From assembly GCF_000282615.1 (NCBI RefSeq), contig NZ_AKIY01000214.1, positions 1 through 64,000 on the forward strand: 64,000 nt of DNA, given 5' to 3'. Source of the stretch: Bradyrhizobium sp. YR681 (GTDB lineage Bacteria; Pseudomonadota; Alphaproteobacteria; Rhizobiales; Xanthobacteraceae). This document shows positions 9,530 to 18,292 of this stretch, in pieces. The position numbers and the translations under genes are program-made. A model generated the notes under the pieces. It searched no databases, had not been told where the DNA came from, and saw nothing but the letters and a program-made list of their open reading frames with translations. Each line of letters begins with the position of its first letter. The first letter of the stretch is position 1.

Positions 9530-10248
9530 ATGGATGAAGACGACAGCGACGGCTGGGCCGCGTCTGCGGCCGCCTGGATCATCGAGCAGGGTGACGACGG
9601 CGATTACGGCCGCCGCTTCGTGCTGGACGCGCCGATGCGGGCCCGCATCGAAGGGCGCGGTTTTCGCAATGCGCTCGACGTCGGCTGCGGGGAAGGGCGC
9701 TTCTGCCGCATCATGCAGCGCGCCGGTATCCGCACCACCGGCATCGATCCCACGGAAGCGCTGCTCGCGCGCGCCAGGGAGTTGGACCCGCATGGCGACT
9801 ATCGGCTCGGCCGGGCCGAGACGATGGAGGCTGCCGCGGAATTCGATCTGGTCGTGAGCTATCTCAGCCTGATCGACATGCCAGATCTCGGCGCCGCGAT
9901 CGCGAAGATGGCCGCGGCGCTGCGACCGGCGGCACGCTGCTGATCGCCAACCTGACCAGCTTCAACACGGCGGGGCAGCCCGACGGCTGGACGCCGGACG
10001 GCGAGGGCGCCTTGCGCTTTGCGATCGACCGTTACATGGACGAGCGGCCGATCTGGGTGAGCTGGCGCGGCATCCGGATTCAGAACTGGCACCGCCCGCT
10101 CAGCACCTACATGACGCTGCTGCTCGGCCACGGCCTCCAGCTGCGCCTGTTCGTCGAGCCGGAGCCCAGAGGCGGCGACCCCGACAGAAATGCGCTTCAT
10201 CGCCGGGTGCCTTACTTCCACATCATGGAGTGGCAGAAGCCGGCTTGA
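9530..10248 (+). pseudogene. SAM-dependent methyltransferase, broken by a 1-nt frameshift
   Basis: The first frame (9530-9943) encodes a class I methyltransferase with motif I DVGCGEGRF and the acidic loop GIDPTEALL, and stops early after ALRPAARC. The homologous continuation (TLLIANLTSFNTAGQ through FHIMEWQKPA, ending at 10248) is in another frame. One missing G in the run at about 9929-9934 would restore the expected RPGGTLL. It is either a real inactivating deletion or a sequencing error. Confidence 0.75.
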
Positions 10249-10329
10249 GGACGACGGGATGAAGATTTCGGCTGCCACGCCACGCCTGCTAAGGTGGTCG
10301 CGACGAACGCATGATGTGAGGATCGGCCG

Positions 10330-11043
10330 ATGATCGCAAACCGTCCGCCCGTGCTCGCCCACGAACGCTTCGCCGCCGACCGCGAGAACTTTGCGGGCCT
10401 CGATCTCGCCGCGCGGTTCGAGCGGATCGAGCGGACGAACCTGTGGGGCGCGACAACCTCGGTCTCGGGCCTCGGCTCGGAGGACCCCGCGACCGCTGCG
10501 ATCCGCGATGCGCTTCCTGCCCTGCTGCAAGAGCTCGGTGTGCGCTCGCTGCTCGATGCGCCCTGCGGCGATGCGGGCTGGATTGGCCGCATCAAGCTCG
10601 ATATCGACTACACCGGCATCGATATCGTGCCGTCGCTGATCGCAGCCAACGGAGCGCGTGCGGCCCGCGGCGAGCTCGCCGGCCGCTTCCGCGTTGCCGA
10701 CATCACGCGCGATGCTCTGCCGCAGGCCGACATGATCCTTTGCCGGGACTGTCTGGTGCATCTGAGCTTCGGCAACATCGCCCGTGCCGTCACCAACTTC
10801 CGCGCCAGCGGCGCGCGCTTCCTGCTGATCACGACCTTTCCCGAATGGGATGCCAATCGCGATTGCGAGGACGGCGACTGGCGCGCGCTGAACATGGAGG
10901 CCGCGCCGTTCAACTGGCCGGCGCCGCGCGAACTGATCAACGAGCGCTGCGAGGAGGGCGCTGGCGGCTGGCGCGACAAGAGCCTCGGGCTGTGGCGGCT
11001 CGATGAACTGCCGGAACCGCAGTTCCAGACGATTATCCGCTGA
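10330..11043 (+). CDS. Class I SAM-dependent methyltransferase
   Basis: A 237-residue protein with SAM-binding motif I as LLDAPCGDAGWIGRI (about 74-88) and the following acidic strand YTGIDIVP (about 96-103); CRDCLVHLS resembles the post-motif region. The substrate is unknown; it may modify a small molecule or glycan. It overlaps the convergent acyltransferase by 11 nt. The related but broken methyltransferase immediately upstream suggests a small methyltransferase cluster. Confidence 0.75.
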   Translation: MIANRPPVLAHERFAADRENFAGLDLAARFERIERTNLWGATTSVSGLGSEDPATAAIRDALPALLQELGVRSLLDAPCGDAGWIGRIKLDIDYTGIDIVPSLIAANGARAARGELAGRFRVADITRDALPQADMILCRDCLVHLSFGNIARAVTNFRASGARFLLITTFPEWDANRDCEDGDWRALNMEAAPFNWPAPRELINERCEEGAGGWRDKSLGLWRLDELPEPQFQTIIR

Positions 11044-12064
11044 CCGCGACGGCGGCGGCTGTCGCGCGACGCCGGTCGGCGAGCCGGTTTCCAACCGCGA
11101 TGAACGGCGTCTCGATCAGGCGCCAGGTGAGGCTCGATGTCACGCAGCACACCGCGAGCGCACTGAACCGCCAGACTTCGCACAGCCAGTTCGGCAAATG
11201 GCTGAACTGCTCGCCGAGCCACCAGCCATAGTACAGGATGATACCGTGCAGGAGATAGATCGAGTAGGAGGCGTCTCCAACCTTCACCAGCCAATGCAGG
11301 GAAGGGTGCGTCCAGGGCAGTTTGACATGGACCAGGCCCAGCAGCATGACGGTGAGGCACAGCGTCGTTGCGAACGCAAAGGATAGCGTCGGCGCCAGCC
11401 AGAGCGATATCAGCGCCAGCGTGCCGCCGCCGAGCGCGCACCATGCGGCGAGTGGTGCGATTCCCACATGCCGGCTCAGCATGAACACCAGCACGCCTCC
11501 GAGGAAATCGGCCTGATAGGTCGAGACCAGGTGGAACGACCACGGATTGCCGAAGACATATCCCGCCCAGGCGAGAGCAGCGAGCACCAGCGCAAGCCCG
11601 CGAACGCCGACCAGCGGGATCGTCAGCGCCGCCAGCGCGTAGAAGACGATCTCGCGCTCGAGCGTCCAGCTCACCGAGTAGGCGGGCGATCCCGCCTGGG
11701 GCAGCAATGTCAGGGAGTACAGATATTGCCCGAGCGTGACGGGATCGGGATGCTTGCCGGCCCAGATCATCAAGGCGATGACACCCATGACCGTCCAGTA
11801 CAGCGGATAGAGGCGGAAGGCGCGCTTGATGAAGAACGCGCGCAACGTGAAGGATGGTTTGGCGACGACCAGACAGATCACATAGCCGCTGATGGCGAAG
11901 AACAGATCGACGCCGAGATGACCCCAGTCGCTCAGGAACGGGATCGGGTGCTGGGCGAAAGACGGGAATGACCGGGTCGCGACATAGGAGTGATAATAGG
12001 CGACACTGAGCGCAGCGATCGCGCGGGCGGCCTGCAACCCCTCGAGCTTGTGTTCATTTGCCAT
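11033..12064 (-). CDS. Membrane acyltransferase, OafA/YrhL (acyltransferase-3) family
   Basis: A 343-residue multi-spanning protein (about ten hydrophobic helices). It has the family N-terminal signature GLQAARAIAALSVAYYH with the conserved His and the DLFFAISGYVI segment. These enzymes O-acylate surface polysaccharides, lipopolysaccharide or lipids at the inner membrane. Start taken at ATG 12064; a TTG two codons upstream is possible. Confidence 0.9.
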   Translation of the reverse strand: MANEHKLEGLQAARAIAALSVAYYHSYVATRSFPSFAQHPIPFLSDWGHLGVDLFFAISGYVICLVVAKPSFTLRAFFIKRAFRLYPLYWTVMGVIALMIWAGKHPDPVTLGQYLYSLTLLPQAGSPAYSVSWTLEREIVFYALAALTIPLVGVRGLALVLAALAWAGYVFGNPWSFHLVSTYQADFLGGVLVFMLSRHVGIAPLAAWCALGGGTLALISLWLAPTLSFAFATTLCLTVMLLGLVHVKLPWTHPSLHWLVKVGDASYSIYLLHGIILYYGWWLGEQFSHLPNWLCEVWRFSALAVCCVTSSLTWRLIETPFIAVGNRLADRRRATAAAVAVSG

Positions 12065-12178
12065 ATGCAACCAAGACTAGTTTGGGTCCTCAAGCCTGTC
12101 AAACCGCGGGCAATGCAGCCGGGCAGGGTGTGCGCCGTGCGTCCCGCAGGTGAGAAGCAAGGAGCAGGAGTGTCTTCG

Positions 12179-12598
12179 ATGATCGATGCCAGATGCGGTT
12201 GCGGTGCCGTTGCGCTTTCGCTCCCTGGGCCAACCAAACTGGTGGTGGCCTGTCATTGCATCGATTGCCAACGGCGGACCGGAGCGCCGTTCGGGGTCGG
12301 TGCGTTCTACCCGGTTGAGGCCGTCACGATCTCCGGGGCGCCGAAGGAATATGTTCGTGCCGCCGAAAGCGGGGGCAAGGTCCGCTTCTATTTTTGCTCC
12401 GCGTGCGGCTCGACGGTCTATTGGAAGGCCGACAATCTGCCAGCGATGATCGGCGTTGCTGTCGGCGCCATCGCAGATCCAGATTTTCCCGCGCCGATCA
12501 AATCGGTGTTCGAGCGATCGAAACATGCATGGGTTGACGTCGGCGGGGCAAGGGTCGAGCGCTCCCAGCAAAGCAGTGTGCCGAGGAGCCCAGGCTGA
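12179..12598 (+). CDS. GFA-family zinc protein (glutathione-dependent formaldehyde-activating-like)
   Basis: A 139-residue protein with the Cys-rich GFA/CENP-V signature: CGCGAV near the N-terminus, CHCIDCQRRTGAPFG and CSACGSTVYWK, giving two zinc sites. Members bind glutathione adducts or act in detoxification; the real substrate is often unknown. A GTG at 12170, three codons earlier and behind AAGGAG, is an equally credible start. Confidence 0.85.
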   Translation: MIDARCGCGAVALSLPGPTKLVVACHCIDCQRRTGAPFGVGAFYPVEAVTISGAPKEYVRAAESGGKVRFYFCSACGSTVYWKADNLPAMIGVAVGAIADPDFPAPIKSVFERSKHAWVDVGGARVERSQQSSVPRSPG

Positions 12599-12646
12599 GG
12601 ATCTCGCACGTCGCGGCAGGCCAGGCCCTGGCGCCGAGATATTGGA

Positions 12647-12922
12647 TCATTCCGTCAGCGATTGGCCGGAAGCCGCCTCGCGCGGTGAGATCGCATTGAG
12701 AGCGGCCGTCAATCCAATTCTTTCGGCGAGCTCGCGCTTTGTCCTCAAGGAGAGGTTGCGGCGAAGATGTCCGCCGTCACGCGAAAGAAACTCGCCGTTG
12801 ATGGCGACGTCACAGGCGTCAGCGCTGCACAATTTTTCTGTCGGTGTCAGCACGATGGTGTTGAGAACCGATGCCGCAACGTTTTTCAGCATTGTGTCGG
12901 TTTCGGTCGAAAAATTCCGGAC
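12647..12922 (-). pseudogene. C-terminal remnant of an SGNH-domain acyltransferase
   Basis: The frame matches the end of OafA-type acyltransferases that carry a C-terminal SGNH hydrolase domain: a Cys pair (LCSADACDV), then LSRDGGHLRRN with the conserved Asp-x-x-His. Upstream of about 12922 the similarity fades and no membrane domain is present, so most of the gene is lost. An ATG at 12892 could give an 81-residue peptide. The remnant lies about 390 bp from the prophage junction. Confidence 0.5.
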
Positions 12923-13309
12923 GGCGACGGCAGCGGCGCCGCCCCCAAGAATGAACTGGAGATGGTCACCGCAACAGCACGAAGACCATCGATATTGGAC
13001 CGATAGCCCGGCTTGACTGAAAGTTTCATTCCAAACGCAACCCAGTGTTTTTAATTGGTTGCTTGATAGCATTGCAACCCAAACTTGAGCAATGCCGACA
13101 TGCCTTGTCGGGCGCGCTATTCGCGCAGCGTCAGGCGAGCGAATGTTCGCGGATTTCGCCGATTGCGGTTGCGACTTTTGGACGCTCAAGCCTGGGCTCA
13201 GCGCGTGGGGCGGGGCGCGGTGCGATATGCCAGGCGAACGCCGATCAAAGCCGTCGGGGGTTGGCGTGCCTGCCGATACAAGCCGCCGTGGCGGCCGCGG
13301 GATCGAGCG
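12923..13309. other. Intergenic stretch before the prophage junction
   Basis: No gene, RNA or clear repeat could be supported here. Translations in all frames lack recognisable domains. Confidence 0.5.
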
Positions 13310-13358
13310 TGGTGCCGGCTGAGGGGATTGAACCCCCGACCTTCGGTTTACAAAACCC
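13310..13358 (-). other. attL: 3' half of a tRNA-Thr(TGT) gene
   Basis: On the minus strand this is the end of a tRNA: anticodon loop TTTGTAA (TGT at 13350-13352), variable loop, a T-arm with TTCAATC, acceptor strand AGCCGGC, discriminator A and encoded CCA. The 5' half (D-arm and start of the acceptor stem) is absent; unrelated DNA begins inside the anticodon stem. This is what a phage leaves when it integrates into a tRNA 3' end, and the integrase is only 54 bp away. Confidence 0.8.
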
Positions 13359-13411
13359 GGCGAACACACGGGATGTCGAATGTGAAAGCTACTGAAGCGC
13401 AGGGACTTCTT

Positions 13412-14611
13412 TTAAGGTTTGTGATCCTGAACCGAAGGTCGGTTTCCTGATTTCGATCCTGCTGCGGTCTTGCCGAGAGTGACCGTCTGCACCTCCTCCG
13501 GCGTCAGATAGGCTAGGTACATCTCGGTCGTCTTGATCGATGTATGGCCCAGCCGCTGCTGCAAAACATAGATGGACCGGCCGCTTTTCAGCCAGTTGAC
13601 GGCGTGAAGGTGGCGCAGATCGTGGAACGGGAAGGGCCGAAAATCCTGATCCTGTTTTTGGGCCTGTTCGGCAACGGCCTCGACGATGCGACCGAAGTTC
13701 GACGAGGCCTGGCGATACCGCTCCGCCCTCCGCTGTCCAAGCCGGCTCCGAGGGCCAGCCTCTGCCCGGTGCCAGAACAACGCCTTGGTCTCGATCGAGG
13801 CGGGCAGCGAACTCAGAACCTCGAATCCGAAGTCTTCTCCGGCGTCGATCAGGTCGATTACGCGCAGCTTGTTGCGCTTTCCAATGATCGTGAGCTGCCG
13901 GCGGTCCCGATCGAGATGGGCCCGGTCGGCTTTGACGAGCTCGTCCAGGCGCGCGCCGGTCTTGAGGGCGGCCCGGATCATGCCGGCGAACAGTGCCGGG
14001 GCGCGCTCGATCACCATCTCGACGTGGGCCATCAGCGGCAGGACGATCGGGTCGCGCCGTTCCTGCAGCCGCGATCGGCGCCGGCGGCCCGGCTTCAGCC
14101 ACGTGATGACAGGGTTATCGTCGCGCCAGCCCTCATCGACCATCCAGTCGCAGACGCTTGAGAGGGCCGTGAGGTCGCGTTTGATGGTGGCTATCGATGC
14201 GGTCACCGGATGCTTACGGCCCTTCGGCACGGCCGGCACGTCGCGGCGGCTCTCGACGATGCTTCCAATCAGGGCTTTGTCGATCTCGTCGACGTAGAGG
14301 CCTTGCAGATGCGGCGCCAGAACGTCCAGGGACGTCACATAGCGCTTGAAAGTGCTCTCGCTGATCTGCGTGGGGATGAACTTTCCCCAGCCCTGCAGCG
14401 CCTCCTCAAAGGTGCGGCGCTGGTCACCATAGCGCTGGGTGGCTACCGCGCGGTCGCGCTCCGCTTTGCGGCGGCTTCTCGCAACTGCCGGATCGTCTGT
14501 GCGTAGAGACCATTTGACGTCGAGTCCGCCGGTTTGAATGCGGCCGTAGAGGACGCCGTCACGCCAGAAACAGCCCTTTGGAGCCTTCCGGCCTCCCTTG
14601 CCCTTTGGCAT
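13412..14611 (-). CDS. int: Phage integrase, tyrosine recombinase
   Basis: A 399-residue recombinase with the catalytic set visible: Arg221 (TGARLDE), His330-x-x-Arg333 (FHDLRHLHA), His356 (QQRLGHTSIK) and nucleophile Tyr365 (TTEMYLAYL). The N-terminal part (about 60-150) is the usual SAM-like core-binding domain. It lies at the attachment site and is transcribed towards it, as the last gene of the leftward operon. Its start overlaps the upstream HTH gene by 169 nt. Confidence 0.95.
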   Translation of the reverse strand: MPKGKGGRKAPKGCFWRDGVLYGRIQTGGLDVKWSLRTDDPAVARSRRKAERDRAVATQRYGDQRRTFEEALQGWGKFIPTQISESTFKRYVTSLDVLAPHLQGLYVDEIDKALIGSIVESRRDVPAVPKGRKHPVTASIATIKRDLTALSSVCDWMVDEGWRDDNPVITWLKPGRRRRSRLQERRDPIVLPLMAHVEMVIERAPALFAGMIRAALKTGARLDELVKADRAHLDRDRRQLTIIGKRNKLRVIDLIDAGEDFGFEVLSSLPASIETKALFWHRAEAGPRSRLGQRRAERYRQASSNFGRIVEAVAEQAQKQDQDFRPFPFHDLRHLHAVNWLKSGRSIYVLQQRLGHTSIKTTEMYLAYLTPEEVQTVTLGKTAAGSKSGNRPSVQDHKP

Positions 14612-14802
14612 ATCTCGGTCTCACGCGCATGGTTGTACTGGTCGAGCAGGGCGGCATCAAAGGTCCAGATGCCGCGGGGTTTGGCGGCGCCGGGGATCTG
14701 GCCCCGGGCCGCCATGTCCCGCACTGTACGGGCCTCCAGGCCAAGGATCGAGACGGCCTGGGCGATTTTTACCCGCTTTCTTGGAAGGTCGGCAGTGCTC
14801 AT
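14443..14802 (-). CDS. Excisionase-like HTH DNA-binding protein
   Basis: A 119-residue protein with a MerR/excisionase-type winged HTH near the N-terminus (KRVKIAQAVSILGLEARTVR, then RGQIPGAAKPRGIWTF). The position directly upstream of the integrase suggests a recombination directionality factor. The start at 14802 overlaps the previous stop by 4 nt (ATGA). The C-terminal 55 residues are encoded in DNA that also encodes the integrase N-terminus in another frame, so that tail may be poorly constrained. Confidence 0.65.
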   Translation of the reverse strand: MSTADLPRKRVKIAQAVSILGLEARTVRDMAARGQIPGAAKPRGIWTFDAALLDQYNHARETEICQRAREAGRLQRAVSGVTASSTAAFKPADSTSNGLYAQTIRQLREAAAKRSATAR

Positions 14803-15059
14803 CGTAGACACCCCGGCTGCCGGCACACCTCCCCTTGGACCGCCCCGCACGCCAAGCAGCTGCCGTCAAGGTCCACCTCGTCGGTGGCGCATCGCTGTGG
14901 CAAATCCTCATCCTCGCGGGTGCCGCGCTCGATGGTGACGATGGAATGGAGCATGCCGGCGACCATGGCCTCGCAGGCGTCAAGGTCGAGATGGCGCACG
15001 CCGCGCGCCATCAGGTCGCGTTGCAGGGCGCAGGCCATGGAGATGCTGACGATGCTCAT
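14799..15059 (-). CDS. Small phage protein with C-terminal Cys cluster
   Basis: An 86-residue protein whose C-terminus carries CLACGAVQGEVCRQPGC, a probable zinc-binding knuckle. The N-terminal half is helical with many Met and Ala. It sits in a chain of 4-nt-overlapping genes of the leftward early operon. Function unknown. Confidence 0.65.
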   Translation of the reverse strand: MSIVSISMACALQRDLMARGVRHLDLDACEAMVAGMLHSIVTIERGTREDEDLPQRCATDEVDLDGSCLACGAVQGEVCRQPGCLR

Positions 15060-15259
15060 TGAGGCCGCTCCGAAAGGTCGTGGGGGCCGCTGGCGCGCAT
15101 CATGGCGAGCATGTCGTCATGGGCGTCCTGGCGCTCTGTTGGGGTCGCGAACGGGCCGAGTGCGGCCCAGTGACCGCGATCGACGTAGATGTCGAGCCAG
15201 TACTGGCCGATAGCCTGGCGGTGGACGTATTCGACGAGGCTGCCGAGCTTTTCGGTCAC
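15056..15259 (-). CDS. Small phage protein, 67 aa
   Basis: A soluble 67-residue protein (core GQYWLDIYVDRGHWAALGPF) coupled by ATGA overlaps to both neighbours. The conserved-looking aromatic core argues for a real gene; no family is recognised. Confidence 0.65.
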   Translation of the reverse strand: MTEKLGSLVEYVHRQAIGQYWLDIYVDRGHWAALGPFATPTERQDAHDDMLAMMRASGPHDLSERPQ

Positions 15260-17274
15260 TCTGCTGCCTCCATGAAAAGAGGCATGGGCGCCATCGGCCG
15301 GATGGGTCGTCGTACCTTGCGCGGGATGTAGTTCGCGCCGATCAGATCCTCGGCCTCAGGCGGGCAGACCGAGTTGCCGCACATATAGCCCTGCTGCTCG
15401 GCTGTAAACTTGATCTCGGTGCCGTCCTCGAGGACGCCTCGGTCGATGATGTAGTCGGACCGGAAGCCCTGCGCCGTGAAGCGCTCGCGCGCCGTCAGCA
15501 TCCGCATGCCGATGTCGACGATGACGAAGGTGATGCCCTCGATCTCGACGGTGACGAACTCGCGATCGTCCCAATAGCCGTGTGCCCTGAGGAAGTCGGC
15601 GACCTTGCGGGCCTTGTCCCAATGCTCGGGACCGAACGGCGGAAGCGCTGCGGTTGCCTCGACCAGGCCGAAGCGCGGTTTGGCCGTCACCGTGTGAAGC
15701 GGGTCATCGGCACTCTGGCTCGGTGTTCCTGTGCCGTAATATTTGGCGAGGAAACCCATGATGGCAGCGTGGTGCAGTCCGCCTGATGTCGTCGTGTGCA
15801 GCGGGACGTCAGCCGGTGCACCGCGGCGGTCCGTGCCGTGCATGTTGACCATGTGAACCGCAGCGAGGGACTGCTGGCTGCCGGCGGCGGTGATGGTCGA
15901 GACCGGTTCGTCGACGGGGTGGCCGGCGTTGCCATGGCCTGTGCGGCCGTCGATGTTGTGCTGCGCCATGAAGGCTGCGACGACGCTGAGGTTTGCACCG
16001 CCGGCGGTGAGCGTGTGGGCAGGCTTCTCGGCCTCGTTGAAGGGTTTTTGCGAGTTGCGCATCGTGGCGAGATGGACCGCGGCGACACGGCCTTCGTTCC
16101 CACCGGCCACGATCGTAGCCAGCGGCTCATTCGCAGGTCGGGTCCGGGGATCGTGTCCCGGCTTTTCCATGTAGCGAGGGACCATCATCGGCGCGACGAT
16201 GCAGAGGTCCGGCTTTCCTGTCTGCGTGATGATCGGTTCACCGGCGCCCTTCGCCTCGGTCTGCGCCGCGCGACCGCCGCAGCCAGCCAGCACCGGCGAG
16301 ACGATTGCGAGCTCGCCTCGTTTGGCTGTGGTGATGGTGCGCAGCGGCTCGTCTGCACTGTGTGTGCGCGGCGGTCCGCTATGGGTAATTGGCACGATGA
16401 AGGGCCGCGCGGCTTCGAGGACGTAACGATGCGTTCCCTTGGCGACGCGTGCCATGGTGTTCTCGACGAGCGGGCGAATGGCGCGGATGCCGTACTTCGC
16501 CTTGATCTCTTTGGCGGTGTCGAAGATCGACGGGCAGGGCAGCGACCAGTCGATGCAGTCGGCGGCCGTCTTCCATGGTGTGAGAAGTCCAGCCGCGATC
16601 TTGGCGGCGTCCTCGGCTTCGTTTGGATTGCCGCGCGTCGGTTCCGGCCAGACGATCGGCTCGCCGTCGCGGCGCATGATCATGTAGAGCCGCTTGCGGA
16701 TCGTGGCGGCCTGCATCTTCCGGCCGGCGCGCCAGGCGCGGCGCTCGCGCCATTCGACGACGTAGCCGAGCGCTTCCCATGAGGCGACGAATTGCTTGAA
16801 GATGACGCCCTTCTGGATCGGGCAGCGCTTCCCTCCTTCGAGCAGCGGCGACCAGTCCTGGAACTCCTCGACGTTCTCGAGGAAGACGATGCGGGGCCGC
16901 TGCCATACCGGCAAGGCCTTGACCCAGCCGAAGCAGGCCCAGGCGAGCCCGCGGATGTTCTTGTCGCGCGGCTTGCCGCCCTTCGCCTTGCTGTGGTCCT
17001 TGCAGTCCGGCGACATCCAGAGCATGCCGACCGGCCGGCCATCGCACATGCTGATGGCGTCGATCGTGACGACGTCTTCGACGTAGTGCTCTGTCTTGGG
17101 ATGGTTGATGCGGTGCATCGCCAGCGCGAACTTGTCGTGATTAACGGCGATCGTGGGCGAAAAGCCGAGAGCGGCTTCGTGGCCTTCCGACGTTCCGCCG
17201 CCGCCCGCGAAGCTATCGATCGTAATCTCGTCGAGAAGTTCAAAACCCGTCAGATCGAGGCCGGTCCTTATCAT
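15256..17274 (-). CDS. C5-cytosine DNA methyltransferase with tandem-repeat recognition region
   Basis: A 672-residue protein. Motif I is FAGGGGTSEG (about 22-31); the catalytic Cys91 lies in MSPDCKDHSKAKGG, a variant of the usual PCQ loop, and motif VI is FLENVEEF (Glu133). Residues about 300-560 hold roughly seven modules of the type (D/E)xPLxTITA, which fits an expanded target-recognition region. C-terminal motif IX/X-like residues follow. Likely role: modification of phage or host DNA against restriction. Start at ATG 17274, in a 4-nt overlap. Confidence 0.85.
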   Translation of the reverse strand: MIRTGLDLTGFELLDEITIDSFAGGGGTSEGHEAALGFSPTIAVNHDKFALAMHRINHPKTEHYVEDVVTIDAISMCDGRPVGMLWMSPDCKDHSKAKGGKPRDKNIRGLAWACFGWVKALPVWQRPRIVFLENVEEFQDWSPLLEGGKRCPIQKGVIFKQFVASWEALGYVVEWRERRAWRAGRKMQAATIRKRLYMIMRRDGEPIVWPEPTRGNPNEAEDAAKIAAGLLTPWKTAADCIDWSLPCPSIFDTAKEIKAKYGIRAIRPLVENTMARVAKGTHRYVLEAARPFIVPITHSGPPRTHSADEPLRTITTAKRGELAIVSPVLAGCGGRAAQTEAKGAGEPIITQTGKPDLCIVAPMMVPRYMEKPGHDPRTRPANEPLATIVAGGNEGRVAAVHLATMRNSQKPFNEAEKPAHTLTAGGANLSVVAAFMAQHNIDGRTGHGNAGHPVDEPVSTITAAGSQQSLAAVHMVNMHGTDRRGAPADVPLHTTTSGGLHHAAIMGFLAKYYGTGTPSQSADDPLHTVTAKPRFGLVEATAALPPFGPEHWDKARKVADFLRAHGYWDDREFVTVEIEGITFVIVDIGMRMLTARERFTAQGFRSDYIIDRGVLEDGTEIKFTAEQQGYMCGNSVCPPEAEDLIGANYIPRKVRRPIRPMAPMPLFMEAAE

Positions 17275-17534
17275 TGACCTGCCTCGCACATCTCCATCGC
17301 CACCACATGCTCGGTCGCAACCTGCCTTGCATCAGTGACCAGCGCGTGAACCTCGAAAGGCGCGTAGCCGAATGACGCCAGCACCATGATGGAATCGGAG
17401 TGGTCGACGAAGGCGCCGGTCTCGACAAGGCGCGAAGCCATTTCGGCGACCTTGGCGATGCGCTGGGCGCGGACGGCATCGAGGAAGAGGGAGCCGTCGA
17501 TCAAGGGATGTATGGTGATGACGCTCATCTGCAT
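17271..17534 (-). CDS. Small phage protein, 87 aa
   Basis: A mostly helical 87-residue protein (IHPLIDGSLFLDAVRAQRIA ... VATEHVVAMEM). The ATG at 17534 overlaps the preceding stop (TGATG); a second ATG two codons on is possible. No family recognised. Confidence 0.6.
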   Translation of the reverse strand: MQMSVITIHPLIDGSLFLDAVRAQRIAKVAEMASRLVETGAFVDHSDSIMVLASFGYAPFEVHALVTDARQVATEHVVAMEMCEAGQ

Positions 17535-17749
17535 CACGCCCAGAAGATTCGCGCGCAGTGGCAGCACACAACATCGCCGCAGGAGCCGATTGCATGGTGC
17601 CGCCCGTCCGGGCTGAGCGCGCAACGAGCGCTGGTGCCGAACGGATCCTCGATTGCGGCGATGACGTTGGCGATCTCGCGCTCGCCGACGAAACTGATGA
17701 TGCTGGCAGGTCGCTCGGCGTGGCGGGCCGGTGTGCGGGCGATTTGCAT
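17534..17749 (-). CDS. Small phage protein with CxxC/CxxH-like tail
   Basis: A 71-residue protein containing SIISFVGEREIANVIAAIE and a Cys-rich end (CGDVVCCHCARIFWA) that could bind zinc. It begins 84 nt after the stop of the upstream gene. Function unknown. Confidence 0.6.
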   Translation of the reverse strand: MQIARTPARHAERPASIISFVGEREIANVIAAIEDPFGTSARCALSPDGRHHAIGSCGDVVCCHCARIFWA

Positions 17750-17833
17750 GGTAGTCGTCCCTCTGGCGGTTGAAGATCGCGAGGAGGGCGGCGGCGATAC
17801 GCCACGTGCTGCCGCCCGGCCGCGCTGGTGAAC

Positions 17834-18292
17834 TCAAGCGAACTGGTTCCGGCTGTCGTGACGGGCATGGGCTGCGCGATACCCGCGATAGCCATTCCGC
17901 TTCGCGGCCGCGCGCTTGATGGCTTCGTCGAGCACGTCGCGTGTGGCCTGGTTGAAGAGATCAGGGTTGATGAAGCGTTCGCGCAGGCTCTTCTGCGCGG
18001 CGAAGGTTTTCGACATCGTCGCCACCAGGATGCTGCGATCGAACGCCTCGATCGTCAGCATCGCCTTCGGCACCCACAGGGCGCGGCTGTAGATTCCACA
18101 GTCGGAGACGAGCAGGGCCTTCTCCGTTTGCCCATGGCGCACCAGCACCAGGGCCGTCCTGCCGGGGCTGGTCGCCAGGACGGCCCTTCGGCCACAGCCG
18201 CGAGTTGCTATCCCCGCGGTGAAGGTGTCGATGGAATGGGCGATGTTACGCATGACGCTACTTTCCTTGCGCTTGTGATGAAGCTTGATCAT
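17834..18292 (-). CDS. Hypothetical phage protein
   Basis: A 152-residue basic protein. GGAGG lies 5 nt before the ATG at 18292 and the start overlaps the preceding stop by 4 nt. An internal ATG at 18253 also has an AAGGAAAG site. The middle (ALVLVRHGQTEKALLVSDCG) looks like a folded beta-rich core. No homologous family recognised. Confidence 0.6.
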   Translation of the reverse strand: MIKLHHKRKESSVMRNIAHSIDTFTAGIATRGCGRRAVLATSPGRTALVLVRHGQTEKALLVSDCGIYSRALWVPKAMLTIEAFDRSILVATMSKTFAAQKSLRERFINPDLFNQATRDVLDEAIKRAAAKRNGYRGYRAAHARHDSRNQFA

